From the NCBI GenBank assembly GCA_028023455.1, contig JAQFVV010000037.1, positions 2,046,001-2,110,000 of the forward strand: a DNA stretch of 64,000 nucleotides, written 5' to 3'. The notes beneath the pieces are model-generated. The model did not search any database, was not told the origin of the DNA, and was given only the letters and a program-made list of their open reading frames with translations. A program made the translations under genes and the position numbers. The DNA is from Epiperipatus broadwayi (taxonomy: Eukaryota; Onychophora; Udeonychophora; Euonychophora; Peripatidae). Below, piece by piece: positions 25,204 to 36,340 of this stretch (position 1 is its first letter; the number at the start of each line of letters is the position of its first letter).

Positions 25204-26460
25204 AATCATCATCAATAGTAGTCTGTCCAATAGACAGGTCCAGAGAGTAGTCACTACATCAGTTCATCCATTCTTCCATTCCATTCTCTTCCTTGCCCAC
25301 TTCCTCAATTCCACATAACTCCTTCCATCTCGTATATCATCCAATAATGTCAATCTCTTCCGTCCTTTTTTTTTATTTCCACTCACCATTCCTTCCAAAA
25401 CATCTTTCATTAAACTATAATCTTTTCTTAGTATATGTCCAATCCAGTTTCTCTTTCTCTCTTTGATACTTTCAATCAATCTTCTTTCCTCATTAACTCT
25501 TTTCAAAACTTCTTCATTTGTTATTTTATTCACCCAACTGATTTTTTCCATTTTCCTCCATGTCCACATCTCAAAAGCTTCCAGTCGTTTCTTAATTCTA
25601 TTACTCAATGTCCATGTCTCACAACCATACATTAATACACTCCACACATAACATTTAATTAATCTTTTCCTTAATTCTCTTTCCATAGGTCCACAGAATA
25701 TCTTCTTTCTTTTTACAAATGTCACCTTTGCCAATGCTATTCTTCTTTTAACTTCATCTTCACTTCTTCCATCCTCACTCAACCAACAACCCAAATATCT
25801 AAATCCCTTCACCTGCTGCACCATGTCATCATGGATTCCAATTTGCAGTCTTTTTGCATCTCTCCCTATCCATAAACACTTAGTCTTTTCAATATTAATC
25901 TTCATTCCATATGCTATACATCCTTCTTCCAATTTATTCAACATATTCTGAAGATCCTTTTCTTCCTCAGCAATAAGAGCCATATCATCTGCAAATCTTA
26001 TACATTTTATTACTCTCCCTCCAACATTTGCTCCTCCACAGTCCAAATAATTATTTATCATATCTTCTAAATAAATATTAAACAAAACAGGTGACATACT
26101 GCATCCTTGCCTAACTCCACTTTCTATATTCACTTCATCAGTCTCATTACATCCAAATCTAACTCTTATTCTTTGCCCATTATACATATTCCATATCAGT
26201 CGTCTTTCTTTCCAGAATACTCCTTTATCTCTTAAGATAGACATCAGTGTATTCCAGCTTACTCTATCAAATGCCTTTTCTAAATCTACAAAACATATAC
26301 CAATTCCTTTATCTCTTTCAATATATCTTTCTGCAATTGTCCTAACAATACCAATAGCATCTCTTGTGCTTTTCCCTTTCCGAAAACCAAACTGTTCTTC
26401 AGCAATATAATAGTCAACCTTCCCATAAATCCTTTGAGTTAAAATCCTCAATAACACCTA
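25204..26460 (-). mobile_element. 5'-truncated RTE/BovB-like LINE
   Basis: This is a non-LTR retrotransposon copy on the minus strand. It contains the C-terminal 397 codons of the endonuclease/reverse-transcriptase protein, a 3' UTR of only about 50 bases and a short GATGATGAT-type tail at 25204-25212. A very short 3' UTR and a simple-repeat tail are typical of RTE-clade elements. The endonuclease and the first RT blocks are missing, so it was truncated during insertion. A target duplication could not be fixed in the AT-rich flanks. Confidence 0.75.
25264..26457 (-). CDS. Reverse transcriptase fragment of RTE/BovB-like LINE
   Basis: A 397-codon frame without internal stops. RT motifs in order: EEQFGFRKGKSTRDAI (residues 20-35), FVDLEKAFDRVSW (56-68, catalytic Asp 58), SGVRQGCSMSPVLFN (113-127) and RFADDMALIAE (154-164, catalytic Asp 157/158). 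Then come the thumb and a C-terminal domain with YGCETWTL, FEMWTWRKMEKISWVN, IGHILRKD and a final KKGRKR...LRKWARKRMEWKNG. That C-terminal layout is characteristic of RTE/BovB-type elements. The frame begins at a GTG right after an in-frame TAG, so there is no true start: the N-terminal endonuclease and finger motifs are gone. The intact frame suggests a fairly young insertion, but the truncated protein should not support retrotransposition alone. It lies antisense within a CBP intron. Confidence 0.9.
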   Translation of the reverse strand: MLLRILTQRIYGKVDYYIAEEQFGFRKGKSTRDAIGIVRTIAERYIERDKGIGICFVDLEKAFDRVSWNTLMSILRDKGVFWKERRLIWNMYNGQRIRVRFGCNETDEVNIESGVRQGCSMSPVLFNIYLEDMINNYLDCGGANVGGRVIKCIRFADDMALIAEEEKDLQNMLNKLEEGCIAYGMKINIEKTKCLWIGRDAKRLQIGIHDDMVQQVKGFRYLGCWLSEDGRSEDEVKRRIALAKVTFVKRKKIFCGPMERELRKRLIKCYVWSVLMYGCETWTLSNRIKKRLEAFEMWTWRKMEKISWVNKITNEEVLKRVNEERRLIESIKERKRNWIGHILRKDYSLMKDVLEGMVSGNKKKGRKRLTLLDDIRDGRSYVELRKWARKRMEWKNG

Positions 26461-28185
26461 CTAATATCCCACTAATATAGAAAAATTTATAGTGGCTAGC
26501 AGAAGAGCAATCATCTTTTCAAAACTTTAAATTTAATACAGTCAATCAATGCTGTAAGTTTAAAACTATTTGCATTTTATTATTAATTTGGTCTATCTTA
26601 AGATTAGTAAAAACAAGTGCTTAATATCTTTGCCTTGAGAAAATAAGTAAAGCTAAATTAATTTAATTATTTATATTTGCGACAGATAATTTTATTCTCA
26701 TCAATAGCTATTATTATCTGAATTGGTTTATAAGGTCTATAGTGATAGAAAAGAAGGCCCCTAATAATTAGCAAAGTAATGATTTAGATTTTATAACTAG
26801 TCAGATTCTGCATTTGTGTGGACTTGCAAATCAGTTATTTAATAACTTAAGTTCAAAATTATTTCCATATTATTATTGATGATGGGTTTTTTAAGGTTAT
26901 TTAAAATTAGTGCTTAGTGGCTCAGTCATAAAATATATATATATATAAGGCTAATTCATTTAATTATTTTATATATTTGCATCAGATATAACTTAATTCT
27001 TATAAATTAATCTTGTTTTAATTGGTTGCTATATAAAATTTGTAGCAGCTTGTCAAAAAGGAATCCCTGTTTATTAGCAAAATAGGGATTTATATATTAA
27101 CACTTATAAAATTCTTTGTATATTATTGTTGGCTTGCAATAAGTAAAACTCATGTATATATATGAGCAATTATTTGCTCAAACCTAATTTTTTTTTTTTT
27201 AATAGTAATTTAATAATTTTTATCTTCTGGAAAGTAATTCTTTGTGACTTTTATATATTTTTATATCTTATTAATGAAAGATTACTTTTAATAAATAAAA
27301 AATATAAAGAATATTTATAGTAATTGTAATTGAATTATTTATGAACACATACAATTTTTTCTTTATTTATTTTAAATTTATAGTAAAAAAAGTTTTTAAA
27401 AAATATATAGTTTAGAAAAAAAAACTATATGAAAAAGTATATACGTGTACAATCATGCGGCTGATTTTATTGAAATATATATATATTTCAAATGCATACA
27501 TAGATCATGTCTGTTTTCTCATCAATTTAAACAAAAGAAAACTAGCTATATTTTAAATAGACTGCATGAATGAAAATTAAGTATCTAACAAGATTTTAGC
27601 TTGAAGAAATATGTAGCTTAATTTTTTTTTTTTAAACAAAAATATTGTACATATTCTAATGATCTATAATAATAAAATTATGTTGTTAAAAAAATAGAAT
27701 CATTTTAATACATAAAAAACAATTGAATGGTTTATTGCTCGGAGTTTAAACATCAGAAGTGATAGGTAGGCTCTGATCTAGGATCTTTGAGCTACAGAAT
27801 CTGTTATTATTAATGCACTAAAGTACACAATGTTTTTATTATGTTATATTGCAACAAATTACAGTATTTTAAATATTTAATGGGATATTGATTTAAGTTG
27901 CTAATATAATTGATTCTTCTGCATAGATTTAACAAATTATCACGAAAGAATAAATTTTGGCACATTTTTGTTATATGTGGTCTTCAAAATAATTATTTGA
28001 TCACATGATTAACGAGTAGAAAATCTCTTTGAAAGAAATCACAAAAACAACCTATCACTAATTTTAGTGAATTTTAGAGCAAATCCAGTTTTGAAAATAG
28101 AACAAATTGTTAATTACATCTCACATCTCCTTATTTTGTATGTGTATATATGCTCAAGCTTATAATTATACCATTATTTTTTTAG
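26461..28185. other. CBP intron, unclassified
   Basis: AT-rich intron containing several ta/at microsatellite tracts (26933-26946, 27476-27486). No exon seen until the acceptor tttttttag at 28178-28185. Confidence 0.6.
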
Positions 28186-28303
28186 GGTTCAGGCAATATT
28201 TCCTACCCCAGATCCTGCAGCTCTCCAGGATAGGAGAATGCACAATCTAGTCGCATATGCTCGGAAAGTAGAAGGAGATATGTATGAAACAGCAAGTAGT
28301 AGG
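28186..28303 (+). CDS. CREBBP: CBP/p300 exon: middle of KIX domain
   Basis: The exon is 118 bases, entering with one base to complete Leu and leaving in phase 0 at AGTAGG|GTAAGT. It encodes [20 protein letters not shown] then [19 protein letters not shown]: the 3-10 helix, the loop with the PTPDPAAL motif and helix 2 of KIX, near-identical to animal CBPs. It lies between introns of 13.2 and 21.8 kb, so correct definition of this short exon is needed for a functional KIX domain. Identification is certain. Confidence 0.97.
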
Positions 28304-28394
28304 GTAAGTTCTTGAATAATTATCACATTTGGCATATTCTATGTATTGTTTTTTTTTTAATTTGATAATGAATACCATTTTTTTTAAAGTTTAT

Positions 28395-28667
28395 TTTTTG
28401 TTACAAATAGTTTTATTTTGGGTTTAGTTAAAAAATCGGATACATTAATCTTTAATGGAGGTTTAACATTTATATCTGGGCTAGAGATAATCTCTAATTT
28501 AATAAATGATTAGAAATAATTATTACTGTATGTTTTTGTTACAAATAATTTTATTTTGGGTTTAGTTAAAAAATCAGATACATTAATCTTTAACGGAGGT
28601 TTAAAGTTTATATCTGGGCTAGAGATAATCTAGTTTAATAAATGATTAGAAATAATTATTACTGTAT
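28395..28667. repeat. 138-bp tandem duplication in CBP intron
   Basis: A unit starting tttttgttacaaatagtttt recurs 138 bases later (28533) with a handful of substitutions and small gaps. It lies 90 bases after the KIX exon donor. It is a recent local duplication with no obvious coding content. Confidence 0.9.
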
Positions 28668-31600
28668 TTATCTAAAGTGGATTGTGCCAAAGTTGGGGGT
28701 GGAGTAAGTTTGACACTAATAAATCAAAATGTAATAATTTACTATTGATAAATATTGTATGCATGATAAAGAGATATATGTTAGACATGATGACTTGGAT
28801 CAACTGATGAGTACTGTTCACCACAAAATGCATCTTGGGGTTATTTGTCTTTTATTGTGTCTTTATTCATATGTGATTATTTAATACATTTGTAAAATTT
28901 TATTTATATATGTAGATTTATATATATATATATAGATGAATCATTTTAATTTTATCTATTTTCTTTCATATTTGTACTTTATTTTCGCACTATTAAACTT
29001 ATGCACATAAAAATTATATATATGATGATTAGACAAAATATAATATTTTTATTATTATAGTATAGAATTATTGTTTATATTAAAAACTACTTGAGATGGG
29101 AATATATATAACATTTAAACAATAGCTATGCAAATCAGTGCAGTTTTTTTGGATAAATACATCAAGTTTTGGGAGAAATTTTAGCCTGTCACATATTCAA
29201 GAGTAGCATATACAAAGTCTTAGTAATATTTAAAATAAAATAACTGCAAAAACTATGTGAGATCTAGAACATATTCTTTAAGGTCCTTACATCAGTATTC
29301 CTCTCTGTGGGTTGTTTGAATAAAAAATTATACTTTTGATGGAAGATTGTTTAAAATAATGTTTAAATCTGACTCAAAATGTTCAAATAAATAGTCTTCC
29401 ATTATGGTTTGATTTGATGCTTCTATATTTAGTAATGATTGAATCAAGAAAGATTAATAAATAAAGTCAAATAGATAGGCTTGATTTGATAAACATGAAA
29501 CGCAAAACCATTGAGATGAAAATAAAAACTACTCTGAAATGGCAATTCATTCTAAATATTCTCTTTATGAAGTTTATGATGGATCATTTTGATAGATGCA
29601 GAATTTTTATTAACATGTTTATCTTTGATTTATTTCATTATTTTTCTGTTTTCAGCCACATCCCTTTTGTAATGTCCATCCTTTCTCATATAATAGATTT
29701 TGTCCTCTTTAATAAATGCAGGCATTACTTTCGAGTTTATTAATCTTCAAATTTTTGATTTGTTATTAACAAATGCTCCACAAAACTATTTATTTTTGAG
29801 TGATTGGAGCTAATCTCATCCTCAAATATTTGATTTCTTTCAAATTTAGTATTTCATCTCGAAAGTTTAGGAACTCATATTAACTTTTTGTCAAATATCC
29901 TTTAAGAGTTTACTTTATAAAAGAAAAAAAAGTGTTTTGTTTTCATGGCCATTTTTTTTTTCTCTGCTACATATGCGGCAAAAAGTAATGTGACATTTTT
30001 GTTATTTTATTTATTCTTTATATATAAGTTATCATTTTTACAATTTTACATATATATGTTACTTGCTTTGATTTGTTTATTCTCAAATTTTACAATCATT
30101 AAAAATTAATTAACATTTTCCACAAATTTATTACAAGTTAGACTAATGATGGTTTTTATTATACCATTTTTAAATTTGTAATTTATGAGTCTTAGTACAA
30201 TAATTTGTTAAATATATTATTCTACACTATATTATAGTTTTTAAGTATTTATTAGAGTTTTTCAATATTTTCGCTATTAACTAAGTTTATTAGATGAAAT
30301 CAAGAGTTCGTACTCATAAATTACATTTCTTGTAGCTAGCAGTAAAAGGATAATCTAATTACTATGACTCAATTTGCTAATCTATGTAATTTATACTTAA
30401 GAACTTGAAATGCTTCTAGCAGATAAAAGTTCTCACAAAGTACGAATTTTCTCATGTCTTTACCTGCTAACATTATTTAACAAAACTAAACCATTTTTTT
30501 TTTTTTTTGTAAGCAAAGATTAAACATTAGGATGAAGAACATGAATACTAGCTTTTTATACCTATTCATTGCTCTCGAGGAACATTTGATAATTAACTTA
30601 AAAAAAATTATCTAGTAAATATTAGGAAATAAGTTATATTTTATGCTGCCAACAGTTATTTATTATTAATATATTTTGAACTTGATAATTATATAAAAGC
30701 CATAATATTGTTTGATAATGGGCAGTTTTTATGAATATTTATATAATTTTGACTGTATATGCCATCATTCTGATCTATTTATTATTTTTTCAATTACATA
30801 TCATAATGACAAAAAAATTCAATAGTTAATACTATTTAGTTTTTAAAACTTCACAAAGCATTTATTCTTAGATACTATAGGATTTGCCAAACATTCCAAC
30901 AATAAATTTAATGACCAATATTAAATGAAATATATGCATTTTCTTGTATTATACATTTGTTATTGAAATTATTAATAATAACCATGAATTAAACTTTTTA
31001 TTATATTTTTGACTATTTATCTGCCTTATGCATTCAGTATTACAGGAATCTTTTACGAAGTTATAATTATTAAGACTGGAGAAAACATTTTGTCAACTTA
31101 TTGGTTTTCATGTTTGATTTATGATTAAAAAGTCAGTATTACTTGATTTTAAGTATCACTAAAAATTGATCTAGTTTTAATACTTAATAATTATAACATG
31201 TTCTGATTAAATTAAACAATTAATTTAATATGAATTATAGTGACAATCTTAAAACTGAGCAAACTTTTGAAATTTCATTAAATCTGCAGAATTATTGCTT
31301 TTTCCTCCAGAATATTTCATATTCTTATCTATTATTGTGCTCATTAAAAAGTGTTACCTGTCATTTTGATCCTACTATTAGATGCACAATATATTGGGCA
31401 AATAGTATTTAATTTGAAAGAATCTCTTTTCAAATACTTTGCTAGTGTATGAAATATTTTATACTGAATGATTGGCATAATAACTTAGCTGCTAGTGAGT
31501 CTTATTTTTGATTTGTACACTATTTTTTCAGCACTTTTACACATAAAGGTCTTTAAGTTATATACTTGTATAAGTATTCACTTTATGTTTACCCCAAATA

Positions 31601-33264
31601 TAATTATTCATTTTAGACTTTACAAAATTTATTATTGAGAATTGTTTTTTTTTTAGCACTTCTATGTATAGAAAAATAAACTTGATAACAGATTTATGAA
31701 TATTATCATTCATATACAGTCATAATTTATATATCACAAAATAAATTATTACTTTATGCTGTTCATAACCATTTGATATTAATATCTTTTATATGTGATT
31801 TACTTGCCTTTACTCTTATAAATATCATGAAGAATGCCCAAACATTAATTCTGAAGGCTCTAAAAACATCCATTTTAAATAGTTATTAAAAGTGAATATT
31901 TGTTTTGCTTCTGCTATACTTTACTTTATTCAAAACTAGAATTAGCATACTATATATCTATATCAGAAGCAAACTTTTAAGTATGGACTTCATTATACTA
32001 TTTACTATACTTTCTTTTTTCTTGCTCAGATTATTCAATTTCCCTTGTGACTGCTCATTTCTTTTACATTTACCGACTACTTAAGCTATTTTTTTTATTT
32101 AATATATTTACTATTGGTGAGCTAAAATTGTAATCTAACTAAAAGTATGTAATATTTTTAACTACACTCTTTAAACTTGTTTTCTCAAAAATGACTATTC
32201 ATTTTGCTGTTGCTTTCATATCTCTTATCTCCAATTTTTTTTTTTTTTTTTTGCCAGTTTTTTATTTTAGTTGGCAATATTAAATTTGTATATAACTAAA
32301 ACTATAAAACAAATAGTCTTGATATGATTTAAAACAGCTTTTCTTTAAATGAATTTTGAAGAAAACTAGAACTACTGTTAGCCATTTTAAAAATTTATGT
32401 TTTAAAATCTTTTTTGTCTTGTTTATGACAAAATATCGAACTTTATCGTAAAATTTATTTCAATTGTGTGTAGTATATTAAATAAACAAATTTAGTAGTT
32501 GTGAGATTAATCTCTCTTGAGGCATCATCACAGACCACTTCTATAGGATATTTTGAAGCTTACGTTGTTTACATTATCAAGATTGATATTGAATAAAAGT
32601 GTTGAACTTTTTTAGATTTTTGTTTTTGTGTAGTTCTTTGAAATATACCATTAGTGATTGGAATACTAAATGATATTCTGCAACATTAGATGTTTACTGT
32701 GTATTTTAAATGATGTTTTTTAACTCAAAAAATAAATATATAGGTGTTGTGATATAATTCATGGGATAAGTTGAGAAATTAAGATAACTTTTCATAAGAT
32801 ATCAGTTGATATTGAGTTTATGTTTTTGATTGTAAACATGATTTTTATCTTGTGTAACCATATAAAGACATTATTTCTTATTAAAAATAATATTTATAGT
32901 GTCATTGAGTTAAAAATATTTTGAGAAATTATTAGTTTTAGAAACCAATAAAAAAATCTTCAATTATATCTTTATGGATCTTTTTTTTTTGTACAGCTTT
33001 ACATTAAATTGTTTTTCAAAAAAAGAAAACAGGATAGGGAAAAAAAAAAACAACAACATTTACTTCCAAAAATGTATTTGTAAGAAATTGAATAATCTAG
33101 ATAGATTCTGAAATATGTCTGTAAAATGTGGGATTATATGATTTTTTTTTTTAAAATAAAATTTTTGAAAACAGTTGAAGGAAATATCATTAAAAAATAA
33201 TTATTTGTATTTATTTTTAAAATGAAATCTACATTTTGAAGTATTGTATAAATAATTTTTAATT
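28668..33264. other. CBP intron, unclassified
   Basis: Long AT-rich intron with no exon or element that I can bound. Frames of 60-85 codons here have no recognisable content. Confidence 0.6.
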
Positions 33265-33269
33265 CCTCT

Positions 33270-33765
33270 AAATAGAGGGATTTGAACTCTGTTATCTATC
33301 TCAAGCAACCAATACACATGATCACACATATATGAATAAGATACACAATCCTCAATATATGCATTTCATGCAGAACCAGCACTCACCAGTTGAGCCAGAT
33401 CATAATCTCTCATACATATATACAATCAGTGCTTGGTATATATTAGATATCATTTTCTCAAACTTTAATGGACAGGCTTTAATCTTCTCACCCTTCCAAC
33501 TATTCAACCATCCTTTGGCAGTTTTTTTAATGAAATGGACAGTTGAATAATTGGAAGAATGAAAATATTGAAGCCTGTCCACTAAAGTTTTAGAAATTGC
33601 TATCTTAATATAAACCAAGCACTGATTGTATATATTTGTGGGAATTATGGTCTGACCCAACTGATAACTGCTGATTCGCATGGAATACATATATTGGTTA
33701 TGTATCTTTTTTGCATGTGTGTGTGTTCATGTGTATCAGTTGTTATATAATATATCCAGAATCAT
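33270..33765. mobile_element. Foldback element (family B), imperfect
   Basis: The left arm caatacacatgatcacacat, with gataca near 33309-33340, pairs with the right arm gttcatgtgtatcag near 33725-33740. The inner arms also pair: actttaatggacaggctt (33463-33480) with aagcctgtccactaaagt (33572-33589), and caatcagtgcttgg (33422) with ccaagcactgattg (33615). It resembles the element at 35148-35527 in order and words (aacactggttgc/aagcactgattg, gcacaaaata). No coding capacity. A non-autonomous DNA element is likely; exact ends are uncertain. Confidence 0.6.
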
Positions 33766-35147
33766 GCAACCAGTTGGCAACTGGATAATTATGTTTTAAA
33801 ATAATAGAAAACAACCAATGTTTAATTTAATTTCAAGAATTATTTACTCTAAATAATAATAATTTGTATTAGTAATTCATATTACTATTTGCCAGTTGAG
33901 AACAAGATCGCTTAGATCTCTTAAGAGATTTAATATCTATAGTCTCTTTAATTCTGAGGGTGGTAACTATAATTCTATAAGCACCTTGCTGCTCACTCTT
34001 CTTTATTAATTTCCAGAACAACTTCACTATCACTAATTTATCTTTAGTCTGGTTTACTTTTTATTTCTCTCCACCTAATTTTTCTGCAGACTTTTTATCA
34101 GCTTTGCTAACTTGCATAAAGTGAATTTTTCTTTACACGCCTGTTCCAATTTCTAAGAGTAAATAGTTTCCTTTTTCTGCATAATAATTATTTATTTTAT
34201 TTTTGGAGTATTCCAGCATATCAATATTAAATGTTTGTAAACACACACACCTTTATTTGTTCTTTAATAAAATAAATAGATATGTGTAAACACAACATTA
34301 TGTAAACTTGATATTGCCATTATTTGTAGAAACTTTATCAAATTATGGATGTGTTTACATATAAGTCAAGGTATTTAATAACAGAAAGAAATCCTATAAA
34401 TTTCTGCCTGTGTGATTTGTTGATAATTTTAGGGATGAACAATCTCATTTTAAACAATGTATTGAGAGAATTATTTTTTTATGGTTCATATGGCACCCCA
34501 TGTAATGTGGTACGATAAATGAGACGATATAAAAAACTGTTTAGTGCTAATAATTACTTTTTTTAAAAAAAGGTATGCATGTTGGATAAGTATAGTAAAC
34601 TAGAATTGTTTCTAAATTTGAAAAAAGAAAAAAACCAAAGAAATTCACAATTCTTAAACTTGGACAGAATTTGGTTTACATAATCCATCAAGTTATTTAA
34701 GATTGAGTGAAAAAATAATTCACTCTCATTAACCATCAGCTAACTGAATTGGAGGAAGCGACTTAATCTGAATAATGTATGAGGAATATATCAATTAAAT
34801 ATCAATAATTAATATCACGAGAGATTTAAATATTAAAATAACCCCTGAAATGGAAGAAGCATATTGATTGAATTTTCTGTCAGGTCATTATTTGATACAT
34901 AGTTGCTTATAGGTTATGTAATTCAATCTGTTCTATGGCCCAATTGGGATAGTTAGATATATGTGAATTATGAGGTATTAAATATTTTAACCAGTGATAA
35001 TTTACACTCACATGAAATGATGGAATTAATTTTTCCATGGTAAATAGTATTGTTAAAATAGGAATGAAATTGCAGACTTGTGGAAATTTTATATTATAAT
35101 ATTCAAATATAAGTATATTATCTATACTAAACTTAATATAATCAGTA
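33766..35147. other. CBP intron between two foldback elements
   Basis: AT-rich sequence without recognised exons or repeats. Confidence 0.6.
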
Positions 35148-35527
35148 AGGACTTGAACACAGACTTTTCAAGCTCCCTAGAGCTATGACCATATACATGT
35201 GAAAAAGATAAATGATCACCAGTATGTATTTTGTGCTGAATCAGCACTCATTCGTTGGTTGAACTCACCATCTCCCACACATATATGAGGGTGGAAAAGA
35301 TTGGAGCTTGTCCATTAAAGTTTAAAGATTTTCTATTTTAATATAAATTGAACACTGGTTGCGTATATGTGTAGGAGATGGTAATTTGGACCAACTCGAG
35401 TGCTGTTTCAGCACAAAATAAGTATATTGATCATTTATCTTTTTCACAGATATGTGGTCATATGTATCGGTTGTATAAGATGGACTGCATAGTTGTAGGA
35501 AGCTTGAAAGACTGTGTTCAAGTCCCC
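35148..35527. mobile_element. Foldback element (family B)
   Basis: The terminal inverted repeats are clear: aggacttgaacacagacttt (35148) pairs with gactgtgttcaagtcccc (ending 35525). Inside, tcaagctccctagagctatg pairs with catagttgtaggaagcttga. Further inner pairs include gataaatgatcaccagtatg with catattgatcatttatct-type sequence. The element is about 380 bases, almost entirely self-complementary and related to the copy at 33270-33765. No protein. It is a MITE-like element of unknown superfamily. Confidence 0.75.
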
Positions 35528-36256
35528 TTTAATTAAATTTTCTATTATTACAAAATAGTAAGTTTTTAAAATGTTAAAAATGGGATGTCTGGTTGTTAGA
35601 CTTTTAAATTTAGAGGCATTATACAAAATATTCACAATATTTGAAATTTAGACATTATGATTAAATGATAGGAGTTAAGGTAAAAGTTAAGATTAGTACA
35701 ATACATTTGAAATTTTACAACTTCATTAAATTATTAAGATAGTAGAAAATAAAAGATAATTCAACTAACAAGTTTGAGACATTTCCTAGATGTAAACTGT
35801 TTCTTTAAGTATGTTCTTATTGACCAGTGTTTATTATTTGGAATATTTTTTTATATATTTAAAAAAATAGTAGTGATATTGTGCATATACAAGTAGCTAT
35901 AATTGATAATTATATCTTGCAAAGGATAGCTTTTTACCCCCACAGATTTTTTTTTAAACAAAATATATTTTTGTAAAAACTTAAAACATTTTGTCGTAAA
36001 TATTTTAACCATGAATGAAATAAATTTACAATACATTACAGTATAATCAAAACATCATTTGCTAGAAAAAATATTTGATTTTTGTTTTATTCATTTTAAC
36101 TTTTATTATTGATTGAAATACATGTTTAAAGATCATTTATTTGCTAAATAATAATAAAAAAACAATTGATTTGTTTGTATGAACTTTATGCTTTAATTTA
36201 AAGTATGATATATCAAGACCTAGAACTTTTTCACAATCATTATCCATTTATAATGA

Positions 36257-36340
36257 GAGTATTCTTGGTGCATAAAATATGCTTTATATTATAATGGTGA
36301 GTATTCTTGGTGCATAAAATATGCTTTATATTATAATGGT
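36257..36340. repeat. 42-bp tandem duplication
   Basis: The unit gagtattcttggtgcataaa at 36257 is repeated at 36299 with no visible change through ttataatggt. An exact two-copy tandem repeat. Confidence 0.9.

Noticed and set aside
25435-25651. Two plus-strand frames of 62-66 codons
   Set aside because: They are antisense shadows of the RTE-like reverse transcriptase on the minus strand.
33332-33690. Overlapping plus (72 aa) and minus (96 aa) frames
   Set aside because: Both lie within a foldback element, so they are mirror images of non-coding inverted repeats.
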